A stretch of 64,000 bases of DNA from the NCBI GenBank assembly GCA_905221605.1, contig CAJNDS010000691.1:734697-798696 (forward strand), given 5' to 3'. A program made the translations under genes and the position numbers. The DNA is from Symbiodinium natans. Taxonomy: Eukaryota; Sar; Dinophyceae; Suessiales; Symbiodiniaceae. Under the pieces are notes generated by a model. The model saw nothing but the letters and a program-made list of their open reading frames with translations, made no database searches and was not told where the DNA came from. Positions 12,640-22,865 of this stretch are shown here, one piece after another. Numbering within the stretch: the stretch's first letter is position 1; every line of letters starts with the position of its first letter.

Positions 12640-12960
12640 TTCAGGCTTTGGAACCAACACCAGTAGTGCGGTGCTGCCGACCTCCTGACTGTGCAAGGCG
12701 GGCAAGCGACCTGGGCCTGGGCTCATTGCGGGTGCTACCGACCTCCGCACTGCGCGAGGCGGGCAGGCGACCTCTGAAACAACCGCTCGCTGCAGTTCAG
12801 AAAGAAGCGCGGCCAGTGTCTGAGATGCTCCGCTACCAGACTCGTCGCGGGCGCTACCCGCTCTGTGGGCAAGCCATGCGACCTCTGAAACAACCGCTCG
12901 CTGCAGTTCAGAAAGAAGTGCGGCCCGTGTCTGAGACGTCTGTGGGCAAGCCATCTGAGA
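12640..12960. repeat. Degenerate tandem repeats upstream of the Rep gene
   Basis: GCGACCTCTGAAACAACCGC begins two near-identical ~60-bp blocks at ~12768-12830 and ~12887-12949, inside a ~110-120-bp period. A third, more diverged partial copy (GGTGCTGCCGACCTCC) lies at ~12668-12720. They lie just 5' of the Rep start and could be iterons or promoter sequence. That role is inference from position only. Confidence 0.65.
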
Positions 12961-12984
12961 GGACCGAATAAAGCGCATCTCTTT

Positions 12985-13069
12985 GTGGGGGGGGTTGGGG
13001 GGGGGTTGGGGGGGGGGGGGGGGTGGGTTGGGGGGAGGGGGAGGGGGGGGGTGGGGGGGTGGGGGGTGT

Positions 13070-13106
<37 letters not shown>

Positions 13107-13640
13107 GGGGGGGGGGTGGGGGGTGGGGGGGGGGGGGGTGGGGGGGGTGGGTGGGGGGGGGGGTGGGGGGGGGTGGGTGAAGGGTCCATTTCCAAACTCC
13201 CCACCCCATTTACAAACCATTTACAAACCATTTACAAACCTATTTACAAACCCATTGTACGGGCTCCTACGCGGGCACAAAAACGAAATCCTCCAAGAAA
13301 AGCTTCCACTTTCCAGATTCTGCGCACCCCTCTCAAACGAGCTTCACAAAGGCTTTGAAAAGGAGTTTGTAAATGAGTTTGTAAATGGTTTGTAAATGGT
13401 TTGTCAATGGATTGTAAATGGCAAACCCACCCCCAACCCCGCCCCACGCCCCACCCACGCCCACCCCACCCCCACCCCCCACCCCCACCCCCCCCCAGCC
13501 CACCCCTCCACCCCCCCCCCCCGCAACCCCCCCGCCCCCCCCCCACCCCCCCCTAACCCCCCCCCCCCCCACCCCCCCCCCAACCACCCCCTCCCCCCAC
13601 CCCCCCACTCCACCCCTCCCACCGAACCCCCTCGCCCCGC
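12985..13640. repeat. Foldback with G-rich and C-rich arms and CATTTACAAAC minisatellites
   Basis: The left arm (~12985-13180) is almost pure G with single T interruptions. The right arm (~13428-13630) is almost pure C with single A interruptions. Just inside, about five units of CCATTTACAAA (13206-13255) face about six units of TTTGTAAATGG (13361-13422). The centre (~13256-13360) is non-repetitive. As a unit it is a large inverted repeat with G-quadruplex/i-motif potential. The poly-Pro and poly-Gly frames here are artefacts. Confidence 0.85.
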
Positions 13641-14080
13641 GTTGCCCCCATGTTCTACCAGCGCTCCACAACCGATGGCCAAGGCGGACGTCGCGCAAGC
13701 CGACACCATGCAGTAACGCTCTCAGGGCAGGCAGCGCGGACATGCGCGGCTGTCTAGTTATGCTCACACAACCGAAACCGAAGGCGGACGTTGGCACCAC
13801 GCACTCGCCACGTGTACACACATAAGTCGACAGTAGGATCGCCTTGGTTTGGCAGCCTCTGCTGCGCATCTGTCACACAATCAAAAGACAGTTCCCAGTT
13901 CCAAAGCTCCTGCCCCCAACAACTTTCCATCCTGCAGGTCCAGACTGCGCGGATCAGTTTCGGCCCTTTTTTTGCTGGTGGGCAGCTCCAGTCCCAGCGC
14001 ACGCCGGCGCAGACTTGCACGGCCCGAGCGTGGCATTCTGCCTGCCTCGAACCGAACCCAGAAGAAAGCACAGCCATTGG
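13641..14080. other. Spacer between foldback and transposase, with a shared ~40-bp motif
   Basis: The motif GGCCAAGGCGGACGTCGCGC followed by AAG.CG.CACCATG lies at ~13676-13712. It recurs in the same orientation, somewhat diverged, at ~15432-15466 beyond the other end of the transposase. A fainter copy is near 13778. The copies are direct, not inverted, so they are not ordinary mariner terminal inverted repeats. No gene recognised. Confidence 0.45.
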
Positions 14081-15335
14081 CTAGCGTCCAGAACCTCCCT
14101 CCTCGAAGAAATGCCCCTTAGCTTCATAGAGCCTCTGGCAGCGACGAACCATGTCCCCGATGCTCTTCACCAGGAAGTCCTTCGAGAGGTTGCGGATGGT
14201 GCGCTTCAAGCGCGCAACATAAGCCGGCCGCCCCTCCCGCTTCTTTTTGGGCCAGGATTTCTCCTGCCGGCGCAGACGCTTGTTGACCTCCTTCCAGACT
14301 GCGTAGTCGAGCAGGGACAGGTCGGGGCTGCGTTTGGGGATTTCGAAGACGGAGATGCCCTCTTCAACCTTGGCCGCAACACCCTTGGCAGACTTGTAGC
14401 CGGTCGGGTCGTTGTCCTCCAGCACTGTGTACTTCCGCTTCGCGGGCCACGTCTTGGACAAGCCGCTACGCAGAGCCTTGTAGAAGGTGACCGCAGCCTG
14501 CCCATTCCAGCGCGCCTTGACCTCATGCACAGTGACAACATGCCCTCCACCAATGCCAACCTGGACAGGGAAGGACACGAAGACACTTGGATGAGTCACG
14601 CAAGGCTCGCCCGCAGCACTCTGGATGCTTGAGGCGGACTACAGAGAGCTGGCACCCCTACAGTCAAGGAGGCAGTCGCGCGACTGTTTCGGCAGACCCG
14701 GCCTGGAGAAGCACACCTTTGGCGCCCGTGTTGTGCCGCAGGCTCCCTGCCTTCGGCTTGACATAGCCTGCGCAGAGGCCCTTGCCAGGACGGCGGTAGG
14801 CGCCGAAGGTGCCATGGGTCGCCGCTCGGGCTCTCTCCTTGCCGGTGAGGTAGACCTGGAAGTACTTGCCGTCAATGAAGGCGTGGATGTTGCGCAGCCA
14901 CCATGTTTTGGACTTGCCCCGGTACTTCTTGGCAAACGCGAGCCGGGCCTTCACATCGGCTGGGGTGAGGACTGGCTTCTCGCGCAACTTGCGGAAGTAG
15001 ATGTTCCGCTTGTGCAACGCGGCCAGAATGGTCTGCGTGCTTGCCTTCACCTTGGTGGCTTTCCGCAGCTTGTCCACAGTGATGGTGGACTGGCCATCGG
15101 CCTTCACGATCAGCTCGTCCAGGCGGCGCTCCAGCATGTCCACCTGCGCGTTTGTGAGCGCAGCGGGCCTGCCTTGCTTCTGGGCCACCTTCTGCATGCA
15201 GAGCAGGCGAGTGAGGGTAGAGGAGTCACGACCCAGCAGCTCCGCGATTGCGGACGGAGGCTTCCAATCGGAGTACCAGCGCTGGGCCAGCTCCCGCTCC
15301 GAGGCAGTCATCTTGACCCATCCCGCATCAGGCAT
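14081..15335 (-). pseudogene. IS630/Tc1-mariner family transposase, frameshifted
   Basis: Start taken at the ATG at 15335 (MPDAGWVKMTASE); the longer frame begins only with TTG. The N-terminal ~100 residues look like a helix-turn-helix DNA-binding region (SAIAELLGRDSSTLTRLL). The first catalytic Asp is in FIDGKYF, the second in VLEDNDPTG and the third in SPDLSLLDYAVW, about 35 residues after the second, giving a DDxD triad rather than DDE. The C-terminus ends in LYEAKGHFFEEGG. The N-terminal part is open to ~14664. The C-terminal part is in another frame, open only from ~14638, with a stop at 14639-14641, so a frame change lies at ~14640-14720 and the gene is probably dead. Length and motifs match the diverged mariner-like transposases I recall from dinoflagellates. 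No inverted repeats or TA duplication were found around it. Confidence 0.85.
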
Positions 15336-15502
15336 GCTGGCGAGGCAAGGCAGGATATGTACAGGGCACGTGAGGAACTGGCTCGAACTTGGGGCTGCGG
15401 ATCTGCGCGGCCACAAGTCAAACGCACCCGACGGCCAAGGCGGCCTTCACGCAAGTCGGCACCATGTACCGCGGGGGATTTGTTTGGAGCCCTCTTCGCG
15501 AG

Positions 15503-15739
15503 ACGGTGGATGATAAAAATCCTGCATGACCCCAGCCACCCACAGAACACGCTGCGTACACACATCCCCTGCGCACCCCTGAATTTCAGTGTTGACTAGG
15601 CGCCTGGGGTCATGCAGGATTTCAATGATTCGCGCTACCGGATTTCTCGGACTGGATTCCCGGTCAATGTTAAAATTCAGGGCGGCGGGAGGGTTGGGTT
15701 GTCTTCGAAACTCATGCAGGATTTCCAGCATCAACAGTA
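15503..15739. repeat. Right 237-bp direct repeat
   Basis: Identical in length and, as far as I can read, in every base to 10535-10771, including the 18-bp perfect inverted repeat (here ~15518-15535 and ~15604-15621). Identity over 237 bp means recent duplication, recent insertion or gene conversion, even though both genes between the repeats are frameshifted. Confidence 0.85.
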
Positions 15740-15818
15740 GGACCACCCGCTGTAGTGTTTAGGGTTTAGGGTTTTGGGGGGTTGAACTGGCACAAACGAA
15801 TTCGAAAGAGCTTCACTG

Positions 15819-15970
15819 CCCCCATCCCCTCCATCCCCTCCATCCCCTCCTGCCCCTCCATCCCCTCCATCCCCTCCTGCCCCTCCATCCCCTCCATCCC
15901 CTCCATCCCCTCCATCCCCTCCATCCCCTCCATCCCCTCCATCCCCTCCATCCCCTCCATCCCCTCCATC
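15819..15970. repeat. CCATCCCCT minisatellite
   Basis: About 16 units of the 9-bp CCATCCCCT with two CTGCCCCT variants. It begins near CTGCCCCCATCCCC and ends at CATCCAACACTT. All frames give three-residue peptides (Pro-Ser-Ile, Met-Glu-Gly), which explains the apparent ORFs. Confidence 0.95.
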
Positions 15971-18296
15971 CAACACTTATATATGGACAGTTGGCAGTCA
16001 ATCTCTCGGAGCTTGCGAAGCAGGGAGGGGTTAAAAGGATTTCGTGTTTGGGGTTTTGGGCTCACAGTTGAACGCGGATGCCACGCACAGAAATGCGAAT
16101 ACTTGCATCTTGATGCGTTCAGCCGTACATTGATTCAGTTGGAAAAGATACTGTAGGAAGCTGGGAGAAAGAGGGTTTGGGGGGAGATTCCTTCAAACTA
16201 CGGAAGTATCGAGCCTGCAAGCTCTCTCCACTCAACCGTTTAGCCACGCCATGTAGATGTAGGTGAGGGGCATGCAGGCTACTGGAAGCAAGATCCTGAT
16301 GTGAAGAGGTCTTAGAAGAGTCCATATGTCGAGATGGCCAGTGCTTCTCCGCACATCCCCTTAAAGATGTGCAGGCCAGGGAACTGGCATTCCTGATCGT
16401 CAATACGTTTCACCTTCAATAACCATAAACCCTAAACCCTAGTAAGACTTAAGGGCAAATGTCGAAAATGGGGGTCCCTTTAAGGGGATTCCTTTCTATT
16501 TGGGGTACAAAGGGGGGTACCCCAATTAACATGTGAATGATCCGGGATCTCTCAGACCATCCTCCTACACGTGCAGTATCTTAGGGTTTAGGGTTTAGGG
16601 TTTAGGGTTTAGGGTTTAGGGTTTAGGGTTTAGGGTTTAGGGTTTAGGGTTTAGGGGTCGGAAAATAGGGTACCACACACTTCACCTTTGCACGCCAGAC
16701 CCATACCAGAGCCGCATCTCATCTCACTTTCTAGTCATGACATGTACAGTGCAGAAGTTGACGGAATGCAACTGTCCAGTGACCATCCGCGTGCCTTGAA
16801 CAACACGTCTCAAATCTTCCACTGATCTGTCTTTCACCAGGTGGCTACTACTATTCGTGTCGGAATGATTACGAATAGCATGCCCCCATGGCAGCTATAT
16901 GTAATTATACTATAAGAACCGCAAAACCGTATTGCATTGTTATACCCGGCCATATTTGCTGCACACTCGTCTGCACGAATCACGCGAGCAGAGCCGAAGA
17001 TAGCACGGACAATTTGGTTTCCATCAACATCCGTTTTCAAACATGAGGGCCAGGCCACTTGGGCTGTGGACGTCATGTGGGAAGTATAGTGGGGTCAGTA
17101 TAGTGGGGTCGGAATAATTGCGAATAGCATTCCCTTAGGGTCCCTTTATACTTATACTGTACTAACCCCTAAACCCTAAACCCTAAACCCTAAACCCTCG
17201 GCAAGGATTCTTGTGAGGGATAAGATCCTTGGCATCAAGCACCTGGCAAACCAGCAGCACAGTGAGCATGGCGTCGGCGGCCGCTCGTATGCTTTTAGGG
17301 GTTTGGGGTTTGGGGTTTAGGGTTTAGGGTTTAGTGTTTTTACTCCAACATCCCGAATCCCTACCTGCAGGCTCTGTTCCTTTTTTCGGGCTAGTCAAAG
17401 GGGTATTATGCTACCCAAGAAAGGAACTACGTGAAAGCCTTGGGGGAAATAAATGCTCCGTCTTGCTGACGCAGGGCCGGGGAGTATAGGTACACATAGG
17501 GTTTAGGATTTAGGGTTTAGGGTTTAGGATTTAGGGTTTAGGGGTTTGGGTTCTCAGGGGTTTCTTGGTGGTTCGTGGGTAACTCTGCATGGCAGGGTTT
17601 AGGGTATCTGCTTGTAGCCTTACCTACGTACTTCTAAGCCGACAAGACAAGAATGAAGCTGACCTGACATTCCTTTGCCTGCAACCCTAAACCCTAAACC
17701 CCAAACCCTAAACCCTAAATCCTAAACCCTAAACCCTGTGTGTTAGAAAAAATGCCCAAGTGCATCCATGGGCCGGAGCATCGGGTCCCCAGGATGAGCA
17801 GGGACCCTCGCCCTTCTCAGGGTGAAGGGTTTAGGGTTTAGGGTTTAGGGTTTAGGGTTTAATCCCTTTCCCCTTTTTTCCAACGTACCCCAAATAATAA
17901 AAACATGTTTCGGAAAAATCCTGCCGAAACCGACCCCGCCTTTTAAACCCAGGCTCCCAAACCCTCAACCCAACCACCCTAAACCCGAAACCCTAAACCC
18001 TAAACCCTAAATCCTACCCTCAAGCCAACCACCATCCTCAAGCTCCTGCGTGGAGCTCCCTCTCTGCGCTCTCAGGGTTTAAGTCGTTGCGGAAACCCTC
18101 CAAAGCCTGAAGCCTAGACCCCAAACCCTTCGGACCCCAATCATGAAGTTTGGATAAAAACCTCCCCCCTTAAACAACAAAACACACATTTGGAGTTTCT
18201 TTTGGGGTGGGGGTGGGGACCCCCCCATATTGGCGGGAAGGGATGAGGGTTTAGGGTTTTGGGATTCTTGGTGGCTTGCCACCTTCACCTCTTGGC
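15971..18296. other. Gene-free stretch with telomeric arrays
   Basis: TTTAGGG arrays at ~16580-16656, ~17290-17335, ~17495-17547 and ~17826-17862; CCCTAAA at ~17165-17200, ~17684-17740 and ~17975-18015. The 28-bp sequence CGGAATGATTACGAATAGCA recurs as a direct repeat at ~16860 and ~17109 with small changes. Minus-strand frames at 16119-16403 and 16834-17076 have fairly normal composition but no recognisable domain; I do not call them. Confidence 0.55.
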
Positions 18297-18411
18297 TTGG
18301 TGGCCCAGAGGTGCCCTTTGCCCTTGTTTTTTGGTTCAGGGTTTCCTGATAAAGTAAGTAGCCACCCAAGAAAATGGTGCCCTTATAACAAATGGTTACT
18401 GGGCTACCAGG
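18297..18411. mobile_element. MITE-like element, family A
   Basis: Ends in CTTGGTGGCCCAGAGGTGCC and the inverse TTACTGGGCTACCAG, with the family core GGTT.CTGGGTT.CCT..TAAAGTA..AGCCA.CCAA. The seven family members are at 3101-3201, 18297-18411, 22165-22273, 30917-31074, 41741-41840, 52459-52596 and 57037-57158. None encodes protein. Confidence 0.8.
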
Positions 18412-18919
18412 ATCTTCTCACCAGAGAGTCCACTTATAGTTCTATAATTATGGAAGTAGGTACCCGAAACAATACACAAGGGGTTTTGGGGTACCTGATC
18501 CCTGAATAAAAGCATAAGTGAACCCCCCCGGGGTTTCATTGTGTGAATATGAGGTATAGGGTCTATATCATTTGTTGCTCTTTGGTGAGTGCATATAGGT
18601 TTCTGTGGGATTTTGCTCATGCAGTATATGTGTTTGTTAATATATATAGAGAGAGAGATTTTGGGTTGCCTATGGGAATACCAGATGAAGACCTCCCTCG
18701 ACCGATCATGTGCGCCTTTCTGGCATCATGCTGAGTTAAGCGCATTGACACTCTCAGCAAAGAAAGTTCCACATTAGTGGCACCGGCAAGAATGAAATTA
18801 TTTAACAATCCCCCTCTTCTCGTGTGTCTAACGCGCTCTCCCTCCGTAATATGGCAAATCTTCACGCAACCCTAATGATGTCCCTGATGATGTGAGTGGC
18901 ACAACGGTAGGCCGCAGCC

Positions 18920-19110
18920 ATGGCAGATACAGGTGCAGATGATGGCATGAACAACGCTTCTGTTGCTGCCAGCCTGAGTCTGGATGACAGCTTGAGTAAC
19001 AGCTTTCTGGAGGAGCAGGCTGACCTCGACAGAATGGAGCAGATCATGACACGGGTCCTTTACACCATGAGGCCAGCCAGGCCCGACATTGTGCGCGCAG
19101 TACGTGCCCG
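18920..19110 (+). CDS. Putative first exon, acidic N-terminus, unknown protein
   Basis: An ATG in good context (GCAGCCATGG) opens an acidic, serine-rich N-terminus (MADTGADDGMNNASVAASLS, then LDDSLSNSFLEEQADLDRME). Around 19097 the sequence GTGCGCGCAG offers a dinoflagellate-style splice boundary. A second frame just downstream (YVPGALFGAAAALSAAVFLD, to ~19198) would continue as a hydrophobic stretch. It may be the first exon of the membrane protein gene at 21.4-23.7 kb, same strand, with the satellite region as intron. That link rests on position and strand only. It could also be an unrelated gene fragment. Confidence 0.35.
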
Positions 19111-19379
19111 GCGCGCTCTTTGGTGCTGCGGCCGCGCTTTCCGCGGCGGTGTTCCTGGATCGTTCCATGCAAGCTTTCCGACTGGGGAGATAGATGCTAG
19201 TATGGCCTTGGAGTATTTTTCATTTTTCGTATATTTGTTGTGAACACTTGCCCAATAGCTTTAGCATCGGTCTCCTGTCCAAATTAATTGAGGACTGGGC
19301 AGATTGGGGCGGGCACCGGGGCAGGCTACGGGGTGGGTTCCAGGGCGGGTCTCAAAGGCAGGTTGCGGGGCTGGTTCCA

Positions 19380-21180
19380 CGTGACTCTGGCGCCATTCTG
19401 CGCATTCGAATTGTGCTATGAAGCATCCTGAAACTGTTCTGCAAGCTAGCCAAGTGCCTTGTGCGAGCTTCCAAAAAACACGTTTGGCACCGTTCTGCGC
19501 AAAGAATCGAAAAGCACAAGCTCGGTTTGGATCTGGTTCCGGGGTCTAGCCAGATGCATTTGCCGGGTATCCACAAAAAAGAACGCGCGTGGCACCGCTC
19601 TAAGCAGATTCCAACCGTGCGACGCTCGAAAGCCAAGCTTGGAATGAACCTGCTTCCGGGGCTTGTTTTCTGCGCTTCCAAACCAGGATGGGCTTTTAGG
19701 CCTTAAAGTCCTCATAATGAACCCTATAAAGGGCCTTTTAAGGGATTATAGGGTGTAATAGCCCATCCCGGAAAGCGCATTCGGCACGGCGCTAACGTCC
19801 AGCTTTGCTTGAGAGGCAAGCTTTACCCGACTCTCGATCCGAAACCTGGTGCCGGATGCATGTTTCGGCTCCCGAAACATGTGGCGCCGTTCTGCGAAAC
19901 TCCAACGTCAAAACCAAGCTTGGCCTGAACTTCTGGTTCTGGAACAGATGGAACATATACATATATATACACATAAAAATATAGATAAATATAAATATCT
20001 GTATATATAGCCAGATGCCGCGTCTGGCCTTCCAAAAACTGTTCCGTGCAGTTTCCAGCGCCAACCTTCAGCGCTTGGCTCGAACAGCAAGCTTGGGTTT
20101 GAAAGCTGGTACTGCACCCTGAACCCCAAACCCTAAATCCAAAACCCGAAACTGGTACTGCACCCTGGCCAGGTGCATTTTTTGCGCTTTCAAGCACCGC
20201 ATTCCGGAAATTAAGGTGGCTTGAGTTTGGTTCCGGGCCCCCTTGCCAGATGCGTTTTCCGGATTTCCACCAAACCGCATATGGCACAGCTCGAAGCAAG
20301 CCCTAAACCCTAAACCCTAAACCCTAAACCCTAAACCCTAAACCCTAAACTACGCTTGAACAAGAAGGCTGGCTTGAATCTGATGTGCCGGCCGAAGCAG
20401 ATGCACAGGCCGAACCTTGCACACATGCATTTGGCACGGTTCGTTGCGCCAATTCCCAGCTGCCAGCAGCTTCGCATGAAAACCAAGCTTCCCCTCCAAA
20501 CCCTAAACCCTAAACCCTAAACCCTAAACCCTGAATCTGGTTGTGGGGCCAAATAAGACAGAAGCAACTTCTGGGCCTCCTCCAAACACGCATTAACTTC
20601 GTGGCTGAGTGAGCACACTTTACCCTAAACCCTAAACCCTAAACCCTAAACCCTAAACCCTTTACACTTGTTGGGATACTAGAATCCCCTACAGAACTGA
20701 AAGTGTACACTTTTTTGGGCCTGATGAACTCAGCAACTAAGATTAAGCAACACCCTAAATGGTGCTCAAGAACTTGCCATTTTGCAGCTTCGCGTTGCTC
20801 AAGACTAAGCTTCTTCTACGTAGAGGGTTTAGGATTTAGGGTTTAGGGTTTAGGGTTTAGGGCTTCCAAACCAGCATTGTGGCACCACTCTGGGGGCAAT
20901 TCCCACTTTGCGTGTCGCACGAATCCCATGCAAGCACGGTTCCGGATCTGGAGGCCGGCCCATATGCATTTTCCGGCCTGGTTTTGCGCATTTTCCCAGT
21001 GGTCGTAAGAGAGGAAATTGGCCTCAACCACTTCGTTCTGCAACCGAAACAGGGGCAGATGACAGTCGCAGCTTTTTGTTCCAGTGCCAAGAACGTATTC
21101 GGCGTCATTTTTGCGCAGTTTCCAGCTATGTTTCGTGGGAGAGCCAAGCTTGTCTTGAAGCAGTTTTTCGCGCAGCCCCA
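19380..21180. repeat. Degenerate ~100-bp satellite, interrupted by telomeric arrays and a MITE
   Basis: Recurring words in the same order are GGCACCGTTCTGCGCA, then AACCAAGCTTGG, then TCTGGTTCCGGGG, then CCAGATGCATTTTCCGG, then TTCCAAA, at a spacing of roughly 90-110 bp and heavily diverged. Clear units are near 19480, 19590, 19860, 20160-20280, 20430 and 20880-21150. The array is broken by CCCTAAA runs at ~20302-20350 and ~20500-20532, a TTTAGGG run at ~20824-20860 and the family-B MITE. The many ~60-110-codon frames on both strands are shadows of this repeat. Confidence 0.7.
20597..20744. mobile_element. MITE-like element, family B, with CCCTAAA insertion
   Basis: Ends CTTCGTGGCTGAGTGAGCAC and CTCAGCAACTAAGATT. 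Compared with the intact copy at 8457-8567, the sequence CACTTTACACTT is split after CACTTTA by about 40 bp of CCCTAAA units. It then resumes with TTTACACTT, leaving TTTA on both sides. Confidence 0.8.
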
Positions 21181-21770
21181 AGGCCCCAAGGGTTTGGGGT
21201 TCAGGGTTTGGGGTCCTTAATAGGAATTATGAAAGGGGGGGGGGGGGGTAAGAAGCTGGAACGGATGAGAAAGACCGGGAGCCAAGGTCGCAGGGGGCAA
21301 ATGACAAAAGCACAGCTGTACAATTTTACGCGTGTGCATGAAAGCATACTGCTGTTGGGCATATCGCGCCAGTGCATTTGCGCAATTGCCAACTTAGGAT
21401 GAGTTTTGGAGCCATAGTTGGCATGGCGAGAAGCGCATCAAGATAATGACCGCGTTGTTCCTGAACAATGGAGCTATTGCGCCAGTGATCGCCACAGTGT
21501 TCGCGATCGTTGCCACCATCCTTTTCATCGTCGGCGTACTTCCAATGAAGTTTTCTGGAGGTTATGATGTCTCCTTACCACAGTATCCTATGAAAAGCTA
21601 TTGGGGCAAAGCTGTGGGTCTGGTGGCCTTTTGTGTGTGTCTCTTTTGCTGGCAGCCAGGGAGAGCGATCTTCATGGATGTCATGTGCATCAATCAGGAT
21701 GACCCGAAATCCAAAGCCTTGGCGCTGTTCAGTAATTATGCCAGCAGTCCTGAAGGCCACAAAGTCTCTG

Positions 21771-21850
21771 GGTTTAGGGTTTAGGGTTGAGGGTTTAGGG
21801 TTTAGGGTTGAGGGTTGAGGGTTTAGGGTTTAGCGTTTAGGGTTTAGGGT
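21771..21850. repeat. TTTAGGG-type array inside a coding exon
   Basis: About eleven TTTAGGG/TTGAGGG units, bounded on the left by AGCAGTCCTGAAGGCCACAA (21743 on) and on the right by AGCGGTCCTGAAGGCTTCAA (21851 on). The bounding 28-mers differ at three positions. Confidence 0.9.
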
Positions 21851-22164
21851 AGCGGTCCTGAAGGCTTCAAAGTCTCTGCTGGTGCTATGGGATCCCTCCT
21901 ACACTCAGCGCCTCTGGTGTTGCTTTGAGATCGCTGTTCCTGGGCTTAGGGTTTAGGGTTTAGGGTTTAGGGTTTAGGGTTTAGGGTTTAGGGTTTAGGG
22001 TTTAGGGTTGCTCTGGAATGCAAACTCACTTTCTACAAGAAGGATATGCAGTTATTATATGGGGGTTTCAAAAATGAAGGGTACCTTAGTAGGGTCTTTA
22101 TTTTCAAGGAATCCTACTATTTGGGTCGATATCAGGGTTCCCTAATTCTCGTAAGCTCCCATAT

Positions 22165-22273
22165 CTTGGTAGCCCAGTGGTACCCTTAACCCTTGTTTGG
22201 TTCTGGGTTCCTTTTTTAGAAACCAACCCAAAAAGGGCCGCCCCATTTCTAACATGGCTACTGGGCTACCAAA
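22165..22273. mobile_element. MITE-like element, family A, intact copy
   Basis: Best-preserved member. CTTGGTAGCCCAGTGGTACC at the left is the inverse of GGCTACTGGGCTACCAAAG at the right, with no telomeric interruption. It lies between blocks 2 and 3 of the membrane protein gene. Confidence 0.85.
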
Positions 22274-22865
22274 GCCTAAACCCTAAACCCTAACCCCGAA
22301 ACCCTAAACCCTAAACCCTAAACCGGAAAACCCTAAACTCTAAACCCTAAACTCTAAACCCTACACGCCTTTATTTTGGTAGCTTGTTCCGAGTTCCTGA
22401 ACACCAAGCCAAGGCTTTCTTGCGGAGCCGCGGAAGTGGGGAAAAAGCAGATGTAAGAGTCAGGCCTACACTGCTTGGCCCTGTTTCTAGATTGGCTGTT
22501 GGGATTTGTTTCATTTTTCCTTATTTGGGTTTATAAAACCTATAGGTTTAGGGTTTAGGGTTTAGGGTTTAGGGTTTAGGGTTTAGGGTTTAGGGTTTAG
22601 GGTTTAGGGTTTAGGGTTTAGGGTTTAGGGTTTAGGGTGCCCTAGAAGCCCCAAACCCAGGTGTTCGTCTCACTGCCCATTGCTTTGGCCATCACTCAAC
22701 TCGGCATCTCTGTCGACCTTGGGTAAAGGTTTAGGGCTTGGGTTTATAGGGTTTAGGGCATTTACCTTAGGGTTGAGGGTTTAGGGCTCTTGCTGCAAGA
22801 AGTCTTAGTACGGTAGGTTTCCCAAAATCATGCACCCGGTGATTTTAAAGGGTGGCGGCTCCCCA
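22274..22865. repeat. Telomeric arrays within the membrane-protein locus
   Basis: CCCTAAA variants at ~22275-22365 and a long clean TTTAGGG array at ~22545-22637, with shorter runs at ~22740-22790. An (AT)n tract (22868-22894) and a GAGA tract follow. Confidence 0.85.

Larger units (their letters stand above)
10535..15739. mobile_element. Rep/transposase block bounded by 237-bp direct repeats
   Basis: A 5.2-kb segment between two identical direct repeats. In order it holds a Rep-like gene with HUH and SF3 helicase motifs (minus, frameshifted), a ~110-120-bp degenerate tandem repeat, a G/C-armed foldback, and an IS630/Tc1-mariner transposase (minus, frameshifted). There are no telomeric arrays inside, unlike the flanks, so it arrived later or is protected. 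A short GGAC occurs near both outer edges, but I do not regard it as a proven target duplication. The layout could result from integration of a circular replicon through homologous sequence, from an uncharacterised transposon, or from segmental duplication of the 237-bp repeat. Confidence 0.6.

Noticed and set aside
12499-13869. Proline-rich and glycine-rich proteins on both strands
   Set aside because: They translate the G and C arms of the foldback and appear in several frames at once.
13844-14632. 262-codon plus-strand frame, and the 324-codon plus-strand frame at 14625-15599
   Set aside because: Both are antisense to the transposase, whose catalytic motifs on the minus strand are clear.
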